Assembly: GCA_964444125.1 (NCBI GenBank)
Contig: CAYUFB010000019.1
Location: 1 to 25,570, forward strand
Source of the DNA: CAYUFB01 sp964444125
GTDB lineage: Bacteria; Patescibacteriota; Dojkabacteria; B142; JAFGMG01
Length of the DNA: 25,570 nt
Reading direction: 5' to 3'
Below, piece by piece: positions 15,363 to 22,213 of the stretch. A program made the translations under genes and the position numbers. The notes beneath the pieces are model-generated. The model made no database searches. It was given only the letters and a program-made list of their open reading frames with translations, and was not told the DNA's origin. Each line of letters begins with the position of its first letter. Position 1 is the first letter of the stretch.

Positions 15363-16064
15363 ATGAAAACATTTGTTATCAAACTTGGAGGATCGATGCT
15401 TAGCAAAAGCGATGAAGTTATGTTTGATTTTGAGTATGTCAGAAATCTAGGCAAGGCACTATCAGAGTTTTCTCAAGAGGATTATAGATTTTTTATTATC
15501 ACAGGTGGTGGATATTTGATGCGAAAGTATCGAGATATGGCTAAATTATCTGGAGTTAATAAAACTGATGATTTGCATTGGATTGGTACAACTGTCAATG
15601 TCCTTCATGCAGAAATGGCCAGAGCTACTTTATCCGATATATCAAATGAGAGAATCTTTGCTTATGAAGATTATTTTGAAAAGGAGATAGAATTTGAAAA
15701 AAAATTGATCTTTGGTGGAGGAGCTAGGGCTGGTTGTAGTGGGGATTATGACGCCTTGATTGTAGCAAATAGGATTGATGCTGAAGCAATAATTAGTTTG
15801 AAAAACATTGATGGAGTTTATACCGCAGATCCCAAGATTGAACCAACGGCCAAAAGATTGGAAAGTATAAGCTGGGATGAGTATTTTAAGATAATCAATT
15901 TTCAAGAAGTTCATCTACCGGGAGGGAATTTTCCAATTGATCCAGTAACTAGTAAACAAGCAAATATTGATAAAAAGAAATTTATAATTATCGCTGGAGA
16001 CGATTTAGATAATCTAAAAAACCTTCTTGCGAATAAGAAATATATAGGTACAATTGTAGGCTAA
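15363..16064 (+). CDS. Amino-acid-kinase fold protein, archaeal-type UMP kinase-like
   Basis: A 233-residue member of the carbamate/aspartate/UMP kinase fold. The N-terminus FVIKLGGSML is the phosphate-binding strand; IITGGGYLMRKYRDMAKLSG is closer to the archaeal UMP kinase form (GGG-x-x-x-R-x-Y) than to bacterial PyrH (GGGN-x-x-RG). ALIVANRIDAEAIISLKNID and GVYTADPKIEPTAKRL is the ATP-side lobe with the usual NIDGVY and DPK. It would phosphorylate UMP to UDP. It is embedded between atpD and atpC (19-nt and 2-nt gaps), so it should be co-transcribed with the ATP synthase, which is an unusual position. Another acid kinase specificity cannot be excluded; GARAGCSGDYDALI differs from the archaeal consensus. 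Confidence 0.75.
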   Translation: MKTFVIKLGGSMLSKSDEVMFDFEYVRNLGKALSEFSQEDYRFFIITGGGYLMRKYRDMAKLSGVNKTDDLHWIGTTVNVLHAEMARATLSDISNERIFAYEDYFEKEIEFEKKLIFGGGARAGCSGDYDALIVANRIDAEAIISLKNIDGVYTADPKIEPTAKRLESISWDEYFKIINFQEVHLPGGNFPIDPVTSKQANIDKKKFIIIAGDDLDNLKNLLANKKYIGTIVG

Positions 16065-16066
16065 AA

Positions 16067-16453
16067 ATGAAATTAAAAGTAACATCTACAACAAAACAAC
16101 TTCTTGAAGTGGATAATATCAAAAGTCTAAGTGTTCCAACTCAAGCAGGTAGGATCCAGATACTACCTGGTCATATCGATCTTGTTGTCCCAATCGATTT
16201 AGGCAAAGCTTGGTATGAAGGAGATTCAGGAAGAGAAGAATTTTATTTAATGGGGGGATTTTTGGTGCTTAAGTCTGATGAAATTATGATACTTGCAGAT
16301 GAAGCTGATAGAAGTGACAATCTAGTAGCCCTTGAGATAGAAAAGGCTATTGAAGATGCTGAATCATTGAGATCTTCTAGTTTGCCTCCTGCTGAACTAA
16401 TTCAATTAGAAAAGAAACTTCGATACGAGAAATTCAAAAAATCTCAATTATGA
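16067..16453 (+). CDS. atpC: ATP synthase F1 subunit epsilon
   Basis: A 128-residue protein with the N-terminal beta sandwich recognisable from SLSVPTQAGRIQILPGHIDLVVPI (the family's G-x-x-x-I-L-P-x-H pattern), YLMGGFLVLKSDEIMILADEAD, and a C-terminal helical hairpin (about 92-128, ALEIEKAIEDAE... LEKKLRYEKF). The length is near normal, so the regulatory C-terminal helices appear present. It starts 2 nt after the UMP-kinase-like stop, implying translational coupling. Last gene of the atp operon. Confidence 0.9.
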   Translation: MKLKVTSTTKQLLEVDNIKSLSVPTQAGRIQILPGHIDLVVPIDLGKAWYEGDSGREEFYLMGGFLVLKSDEIMILADEADRSDNLVALEIEKAIEDAESLRSSSLPPAELIQLEKKLRYEKFKKSQL

Positions 16454-16517
16454 GGTCAAACTCATTTAAGTTAATCACAAGTTTTGATAAAATGATAAGT
16501 ATTTTTAAATTAATATC

Positions 16518-16925
16518 ATGCGTGTAGTCTTTAAGCTTCTCTTGCAGATTCTTGTTTTTTCTTTCGTAGTTACATCAGTCGCAGCAGTAACTCCACAGGA
16601 AGGAGTGTTTTCACTTATTATCGGTGGCTTGCTTTTTGCTTTTGTGATGTATTTGGTCAATCCAATATTGGATTTTTTCAGATTTCCAAGAAACTTTTGG
16701 GGATATCTGGTTATAGGTACTCTTTTTAGCGTTTTATTCTTTGTAATTTTAGATTCACTGGTATTTGGGATTTTGACATTTGGAATAGGTAATATCGGAG
16801 GTGGCTTTGGACCAATTAGTCTACCTGTGATCAGTCTTTCAACTAAATTCTTGACAGTTTTATTTACAGCTATTTATGCTGCCCTATTAAGTATTATTTT
16901 GGAATTTTTATCAGAAACTAAATAA
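16518..16925 (+). CDS. Four-helix membrane protein, YvlD / phage-holin-4_2-like
   Basis: A 135-residue hydrophobic protein with four predicted helices: about 5-25, 30-50, 61-85 and 105-130. The spacing, the VNPILDFFRFP turn after helix 2 and the LTFGIGNIGG segment after helix 3 resemble the YvlD/holin superfamily IV family, whose cellular role is unknown. The name holin here refers to the family, not to lysis; no phage genes are nearby. A weak promoter-like pair TTTAAG-N17-TAAAAT (16465-16493) lies upstream. Its stop overlaps the secG start by 1 nt (TAATG), so the two are coupled and a link to export or envelope biology is plausible. Confidence 0.5.
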   Translation: MRVVFKLLLQILVFSFVVTSVAAVTPQEGVFSLIIGGLLFAFVMYLVNPILDFFRFPRNFWGYLVIGTLFSVLFFVILDSLVFGILTFGIGNIGGGFGPISLPVISLSTKFLTVLFTAIYAALLSIILEFLSETK

Positions 16926-17158
16926 TGGATACAGTAGAAATAATGCAGATCGCACAAATTGTAATGGCAGTTTTGATTGCAGGTGTTATCCTGTTACAAC
17001 AAGGTGGAGGTGGATTGGGTACTATGTTTGGTGGGGGTGGTGGTGAGAGTTATAGATCCAAGAGGGGGGCTGAGAATTTTATGTACAAGTTTACCATCAT
17101 TCTTGTTGTCCTATTTGTCGTCAATGCTTTGGCAATAGCCGTTTTAAGCTCAAAATAG
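16925..17158 (+). CDS. secG: Preprotein translocase subunit SecG
   Basis: A 77-residue protein with the SecG layout: helix 1 (about 5-24, IMQIAQIVMAVLIAGVILLQ), a glycine-rich loop QQGGGGLGTMFGGGGGESYRS (the family's QQGKGAGxGxxFGG equivalent), the short RGAENF segment, and helix 2 (about 53-73, FTIILVVLFVVNALAIAVL). It assists SecYE during protein export. It overlaps the upstream membrane-protein gene by 1 nt and is followed 1 nt later by a peptide-binding protein gene, so these form a tight unit. Confidence 0.92.
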   Translation: MDTVEIMQIAQIVMAVLIAGVILLQQGGGGLGTMFGGGGGESYRSKRGAENFMYKFTIILVVLFVVNALAIAVLSSK

Positions 17159-17159
17159 A

Positions 17160-18995
17160 ATGTTTATCATCAAGTTATATCAAAGAATTGAAAAATTTTT
17201 GGTAAATGTAAGAGATGTTGTTTGGAACTACCCTGACTCGGTTTTTTTTGATAAGGATTCTTTAATTAGATCATTCAATCGTTTCTACTTCAAGTCCAGA
17301 CCTTTTAGTCATGTAGCTTTGATATTGCTTACCTTCTTGTTGATAGGTGGAATGGCAATAAATGATATCACGGCTGTCCTTAGGATCCATACTGATACTC
17401 TCAAAGAAGGGGTTGTCGTAGGTCAAGATGAGGATGGCGAACTCCTTAGGGTGGTCTCACTTAACCCTTTGATTATAACAAATGTCCAACTCAAAAGAGA
17501 TATTGCTGAATTGGTATACGAGCCATTATTAAGGGTCAATCAAGAAGGAGAGAGAAAGTTGGTTCTTGCAGAAAGCTATGCTGATATTGGGGAGGGCAAG
17601 TCATATAGATTTAAATTGAAAGAAGGGGTTTTGTGGCATGATGGACAGGAATTCAATGCCGATGATGTGATAGCCACATTCGAATTATTGAAAACTCTGG
17701 AATTTGCAAGTCAGACATCAAGTGTATACTCAAAAGCAGCTACCAAAATCAATGCGACGAAAATCGATGATTATCGAGTTGAGTTTAGTCTTATTGATCA
17801 GAACTCAGTCATTCCGAATTTCTTCGAGGTGTTGGCATTTAAGATTTTGCCTGAACACTTGATGTCTGACTTGGACGCTACCAATATCATTTATCCCGTG
17901 CCTAAGTTAAATAGAAATCCTGTAGGTACAGGCAAATTTACTGTAGGCTCTCTTAATTCCGATAAAGTAATACTAAAAAGATTTGAGCAGTATCACTCTG
18001 ATAAACCTCTATTACATGTTGTCGAATTCAAATTATTCAAAGATCAGCATCAGGCAGTATCAGAATTACAATCTGGCCAAATTCATTCACTTATTGGAAT
18101 TAATTCAGAAAATATAAAGAATTTGAGTGTAGTGCCCAATTTAAGAATCAACAAAAGCAATGTTATTTACAATCAATATTGGGCAATGTATTTCAATATG
18201 TCTGATCAAGGAACTTTTATCTTAAAAGATGACAAGGTCAGAAGGGCCATAGCATATGCTATAAACAAGAAATTTATGATTGAAGGATTGGTTGGCTCAG
18301 CACTTGAAGCAGATGGCCCGATCCCTAAGACTTCCTTTGCATATGCAGACGATATAGCTAGATTAAACTTTGATCAAGAAGCTGCCAATAAGTTATTGGA
18401 TGAAGCAGGATGGGTGATGCAAGAGAATGGGATACGAGCAAAAGCTGAAGATACACTAAGTTTAAATATTGTATATGTGCACAACCCCGATCGAGACAAA
18501 TTGGTTGAACTTATCAAAGATGATCTTAAAAGTGTTGGGATAGAGATAGTGCCAACTCCAAAGACAATAAATGAAGTGAATAATGACCACTTATTGCCTT
18601 CAAGGTTCGATATCTTGCTCTATGGGGTAAGTACATTTATCGATCCAGATAGATTTGAGCTATTTCATAGTTCGCAAATTGGTTATCCAAATCTAAATAT
18701 ATCAAGCTATGTCTCACAAGATGAGACAACTGTCATTAGGCAAGGTGTGACAGCTAGAGTCCCAAGGATAGATTTGGCACTTGAAAAGGGAAGATCAATC
18801 ATAGACCAACAAGCTAGAAAAAAGGAGTATCACACTTTCCAAGATATTGTGATGAAAGAAATGCCTGTAGTATACCTATATCATCCAATTTATACATATA
18901 TTACAAACAAAAGAGTGCAAAACGTCATATTGCAAGACATGACATCACTTGAAGATCGTTTTAATAATATACACCAATGGTATATTGAGATATAA
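17160..18995 (+). CDS. Membrane-anchored peptide/oligopeptide-binding protein (SBP family 5)
   Basis: 611 residues. An N-terminal cytoplasmic stretch (1-48) leads to one membrane helix (about 50-68, SHVALILLTFLLIGGMAIND), instead of a cleavable lipoprotein signal. The rest is the class-C solute-binding fold of DppA/OppA: SLNPLIITNVQLKRDIAELV, YEPLLRVN, YRFKLKEGVLWHDGQEFNAD, DVIATFELL, VGTGKFTV, DKVRRAIAYAINKKFMI, AANKLLDEAGW. It would capture peptides at the outer membrane face. No ABC permease or ATPase genes are in the window, so a transport partner is not shown. It follows secG by 1 nt. Possible alternatives are a chaperone or peptide-sensing role. Confidence 0.88.
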   Translation: MFIIKLYQRIEKFLVNVRDVVWNYPDSVFFDKDSLIRSFNRFYFKSRPFSHVALILLTFLLIGGMAINDITAVLRIHTDTLKEGVVVGQDEDGELLRVVSLNPLIITNVQLKRDIAELVYEPLLRVNQEGERKLVLAESYADIGEGKSYRFKLKEGVLWHDGQEFNADDVIATFELLKTLEFASQTSSVYSKAATKINATKIDDYRVEFSLIDQNSVIPNFFEVLAFKILPEHLMSDLDATNIIYPVPKLNRNPVGTGKFTVGSLNSDKVILKRFEQYHSDKPLLHVVEFKLFKDQHQAVSELQSGQIHSLIGINSENIKNLSVVPNLRINKSNVIYNQYWAMYFNMSDQGTFILKDDKVRRAIAYAINKKFMIEGLVGSALEADGPIPKTSFAYADDIARLNFDQEAANKLLDEAGWVMQENGIRAKAEDTLSLNIVYVHNPDRDKLVELIKDDLKSVGIEIVPTPKTINEVNNDHLLPSRFDILLYGVSTFIDPDRFELFHSSQIGYPNLNISSYVSQDETTVIRQGVTARVPRIDLALEKGRSIIDQQARKKEYHTFQDIVMKEMPVVYLYHPIYTYITNKRVQNVILQDMTSLEDRFNNIHQWYIEI

Positions 18996-19040
18996 TATTT
19001 TTTGTATCTATTAATTAATTTATTTTTTTATTTAATTATT

Positions 19041-19649
19041 ATGAGTTTAATAGTATTAATTTGTCTTGGGATCTTTGGCCTTGGATTTCTTGGGTTCTTT
19101 GGATATCTTTTCACTTTGTACAATGGTCTTGTAAGACTTAGAGTCTTAGTAGAAGAGGCTTGGAGTGGTATTGATGTGCAACTAAAGAAAAGGTTTGACC
19201 TGATTCCAAATTTAGTTGAGACAGTCAAAGGTTATGCAAAACACGAAAAAGACACATTTGAAAAAGTTACAGAACTGAGGACTAGAGCTATAGATACAAA
19301 TAGTCCAAAAGAATTAGCTGAAATAGAAGGGGAACTTAAATCAACTCTAAAAAGTCTTTTTGCTGTAGCAGAGAATTATCCAGAGCTTAAAGCTAATCAA
19401 AATTTCATCCAGTTACAAACAACGTTACAAGAGATTGAAACTGAAATTGAAAGTGCTAGAAGATATTATAATGGTGCAGTTAGAGATTACAATATGAAAC
19501 TACAAGTCTTCCCAGCAAATTTGATTGCCTCAATGCTAGGATTTATTGTGAAAGAATTTTTTGAAGCAAAAGAATCCGAGAAAGAAAATGTCAAAGTTAG
19601 CTTCTCTCAAGAAGAATCAAAGACAGAGGTTAATAAAGAAAGTAAATAA
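19041..19649 (+). CDS. lemA: LemA family protein
   Basis: 202 residues from ATG 19041; a TTG at 19002 would add 13 residues in AT-rich sequence and is less likely. One N-terminal helix (about 3-25, LIVLICLGIFGLGFLGFFGY) anchors the protein. The LemA signature follows: YNGLVRLRVLVEEAWSGIDV, QLKKRFDLIPNLVETVKGYA and KHEKDTFEKVTELRTRA, then YPELKANQNFIQLQTTLQEI, and SARRYYNGAVRDYN, FPANLIASMLGF. The C-terminal 25 residues are a charged tail. LemA proteins form helical bundles outside the membrane; their biochemical role is not settled. LemA next to DUF2207, as here, is a frequently seen pairing. Confidence 0.93.
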   Translation: MSLIVLICLGIFGLGFLGFFGYLFTLYNGLVRLRVLVEEAWSGIDVQLKKRFDLIPNLVETVKGYAKHEKDTFEKVTELRTRAIDTNSPKELAEIEGELKSTLKSLFAVAENYPELKANQNFIQLQTTLQEIETEIESARRYYNGAVRDYNMKLQVFPANLIASMLGFIVKEFFEAKESEKENVKVSFSQEESKTEVNKESK

Positions 19650-19663
19650 AATTATAAACACTT

Positions 19664-21703
19664 ATGTTTTTATTAAGGAGATTGTTTTTTGTTTTGCCTG
19701 TATTTGCATTGTTTTTTGTTGCAAATACTGTCTATGCGCAAGAAACGAAGAGTTATTCTATTGAGAGGTTTGATGTCGAGATAAAGGTTAATGAAGACTC
19801 GACAATGGATGTGACTGAGAGGGTTACATATAATTTCACTGGTGAGTTCAGTTATGTCACAAGGGGGTTGACCTTGCAAGATTATGAAAATACCAGGGCA
19901 TGCCAGCAAAATGCTTTTTTGCAGTGTGGTGGATTTGATGCAGTCAATCTAGTATCTTCGAAATTTGAAGGAGAGGAAATTGATATAAGTGATGTGGATA
20001 CTTTTGTGACAGACAATTACTATAATAGGACTTTCAACATTGAATATAAATTTGGCCCAGAGAAGCTTGATAATGACAAAAGAATCTGGGAAATTACTTA
20101 TAAGGTGTATGGAGGTTTAGGATTTTTCAATTATGAAGGGTACTCACTTTTTTATTGGAATATGCTTCCAGAGATGAGGGATAATGATATTCAAGTATCT
20201 TCCATGAAGGTCGTATATCCTGATTCTACTTTGTTGCTTGATGATTCTGATATTGCGATACAGTCCACAAATATTGGTTTTACTTTGGATAATCATGAAG
20301 GGGCACTAAATATTCAAGCTCAAAATATATCGGCTTATCAAGATTTCACTGTTCTTATTAAATTTCCTATTGATTTGATCAAACAGCCTGGGACAATTGC
20401 GTTGCAATTGAAGCCAACCAATATGACCGTCAAATATCTGGATTTGGAAAGAGAGATGAGAAGTGGAGATGTGATATTGGGGTTGCCATCTGGAAAATAC
20501 GATTTTGAATTTAAAAAATTTGGTTACAAAGACGAAAAACTGGAAGTAAACGTCGGGAATGGTGAAGATAAAGAAATCGAAATAAATTTAGAAAAGCAGC
20601 TTTGGTTGGAGGTTTTAGGTTCATTGTCTATAATTATCAATTTGATATTTGCTTGTGCATTGCCTTTGACTTTTGTGATTGTTTTTAGAAATTGGTACAA
20701 AAATGGAAGAGATAAAGGTGGCAAAAAGACAATTATTCCATGGTATAAACCTCCTGAGAATATTAAGCCATATTTATTGGGGTCTCTAAAAGATGAGAAA
20801 GTCGATATGGTAGATATCTCTTCTGTCCTTGTAGATACAGCATATAGAGGATTTATCAAGATCAAGGAAATAGAAAGGAAAAAGTATGAATTTATCAAAC
20901 TAAAGGATTTTGCCGATTTGGATCATATAGAGAAAGAAATTCTTGAAGCAGTATTTAATAAGAAAGAATCTGTGACAACTGATGATTTGAAAAACCGTTT
21001 TTATGCTCATATTTATGATATTAGATCTAAAATCTTTGATAAAATGGTTTCTGAAAAATTTTTTGAAAAAAGACCAGATAGCATTCGAGAATCAAATGTC
21101 GCAGTTGGGATTACGCTTATCGTCTTATCTATAGTAGGTACGATAATTATGGGTTCTTTTGGGATGGGATTACTAGATTATGGCGTGTTTTTGCCATGTT
21201 CATTAGGCGTTTGGCTTGGGGTATTAGGCTTCTTTATTATGATATTTTCTCCTTTCATGCCTGCTAAGACTCCAAGAGGTACAATTATTTATGAGAAAGC
21301 ACAGGGATTTAGGATGTTTTTGTATACTGCAGACAGGTATCGTTTAGCTCAAAATTCTCCAGAAGTCATCAAGCATCTCACTCCAGCAAATTTTGAGAAA
21401 TTTTTAAGTTATGCTATGGTCTTTGGGGTAGAGAAGGAGTGGGCGAAAGCTTTTAAAGATATTTACAAAGGTAAGCCTAGCTGGTTTGAATCAGAAAGTA
21501 GTACTTTTGATACAATTTATCTGGCCAGTTCTCTCTCTAGATTAAATACAAGTACAGTAAGTGCAATGACAACTTCGCCACAATCTCAGGGTAATTGGTC
21601 ATCAGGCTCACATGCTGGTGGTGGAGGTTGGTCAGGAGGAGGTGGTTTCTCCGGAGGCTTCTCAGGTGGTGGTGGCGGTGGCGGTAGCATAGGGGCTAGG
21701 TAG
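19664..21703 (+). CDS. DUF2207 membrane protein with PEGA-like insert and glycine-rich tail
   Basis: 679 residues. A signal peptide (1-25, cleavage near VYA/QE) precedes the DUF2207 domain, which begins YSIERFDVEIKVNEDSTMDV and TERVTYNFTG and runs to about 235. Residues about 240-310 look like a PEGA-type beta domain: GDVILGLPSGKYDFEFKKFG, YKDEKLEVNV, EIEINLEK. A membrane helix follows (about 314-338), then a cytoplasmic domain (YRGFIKIKEI), two further helices (about 474-495 and 505-530), another domain, and a C-terminal Gly/Ser-rich tail ending SIGAR. The family often pairs with LemA, here 14 nt upstream; function unknown. The last 42 nt are shared, in antisense, with the 3' end of the convergent gene. 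Confidence 0.85.
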   Translation: MFLLRRLFFVLPVFALFFVANTVYAQETKSYSIERFDVEIKVNEDSTMDVTERVTYNFTGEFSYVTRGLTLQDYENTRACQQNAFLQCGGFDAVNLVSSKFEGEEIDISDVDTFVTDNYYNRTFNIEYKFGPEKLDNDKRIWEITYKVYGGLGFFNYEGYSLFYWNMLPEMRDNDIQVSSMKVVYPDSTLLLDDSDIAIQSTNIGFTLDNHEGALNIQAQNISAYQDFTVLIKFPIDLIKQPGTIALQLKPTNMTVKYLDLEREMRSGDVILGLPSGKYDFEFKKFGYKDEKLEVNVGNGEDKEIEINLEKQLWLEVLGSLSIIINLIFACALPLTFVIVFRNWYKNGRDKGGKKTIIPWYKPPENIKPYLLGSLKDEKVDMVDISSVLVDTAYRGFIKIKEIERKKYEFIKLKDFADLDHIEKEILEAVFNKKESVTTDDLKNRFYAHIYDIRSKIFDKMVSEKFFEKRPDSIRESNVAVGITLIVLSIVGTIIMGSFGMGLLDYGVFLPCSLGVWLGVLGFFIMIFSPFMPAKTPRGTIIYEKAQGFRMFLYTADRYRLAQNSPEVIKHLTPANFEKFLSYAMVFGVEKEWAKAFKDIYKGKPSWFESESSTFDTIYLASSLSRLNTSTVSAMTTSPQSQGNWSSGSHAGGGGWSGGGGFSGGFSGGGGGGGSIGAR

Positions 21704-22213
21704 GGTTGTATTTATAGGCTGAATACGGTATTTTTTTGGTTGCCAACCATTATATTCAGGCTTTTGTCCTATAAATGCTCTCTGAAACTCATGACCGATA
21801 TAACCATCGACTGCTTGCATTGTCACTGTCCGGGTGATAGACCATCCAAAATTTCGAAGGTTCGCTTTTTTTCTCTCGAAAAAATTTAGTTTTTCTGCGA
21901 GGCTACCTGGAACACGGGGATCTTCAAGATCAAGTGATCCTGGTGTTGCATGCATATATAATATTCTCTGTTCAAGTATTCGTTCTTTTGTATAAGGATC
22001 TTTTATATATCTTGCTGCACTTGCTAAATATATTTTGCAAGGTCCGGTTGCATCTAATGTTACATATGTCTCAGGATCAAGTAAATAGAAGATGTCATCC
22101 TCTATTGGTTGAACTTCTCCATTTGGATGAGCAAATGATGGCGTCCATTCAGTCCTTTGGGTCAAATGATATTGATGATCTCTTTTTTGAACTATTTCGG
22201 GTGAATTTATCAT
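21662..22213 (-). CDS. Unknown protein coupled to the alarmone gene
   Basis: A 183-residue soluble protein I cannot assign to a family. Visible features: a middle region FYLLDPETYVTLDATGPCKI, an aromatic and charged segment (LAEKLNFFERKKANLRNFGW), DGYIGHEFQRAFIGQKPEYN, and a low-complexity tail of Thr/Ala (ending SPYATATATTT). That tail is encoded opposite the glycine-rich end of the DUF2207 gene, so it probably arose by read-through into that region. The ATG overlaps the stop of the upstream RelA/SpoT-like gene by 1 nt (TAATG), so the two should be translated together. This suggests a partner, substrate-binding or modulator role for the alarmone enzyme, but nothing in the sequence proves it. 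Confidence 0.7.
   Translation of the reverse strand: MINSPEIVQKRDHQYHLTQRTEWTPSFAHPNGEVQPIEDDIFYLLDPETYVTLDATGPCKIYLASAARYIKDPYTKERILEQRILYMHATPGSLDLEDPRVPGSLAEKLNFFERKKANLRNFGWSITRTVTMQAVDGYIGHEFQRAFIGQKPEYNGWQPKKYRIQPINTTLPSPYATATATTT

Noticed and set aside
16518..16925. Prophage holin
   Set aside because: Only the family name suggests phage; no other phage genes are present and it is coupled to secG.
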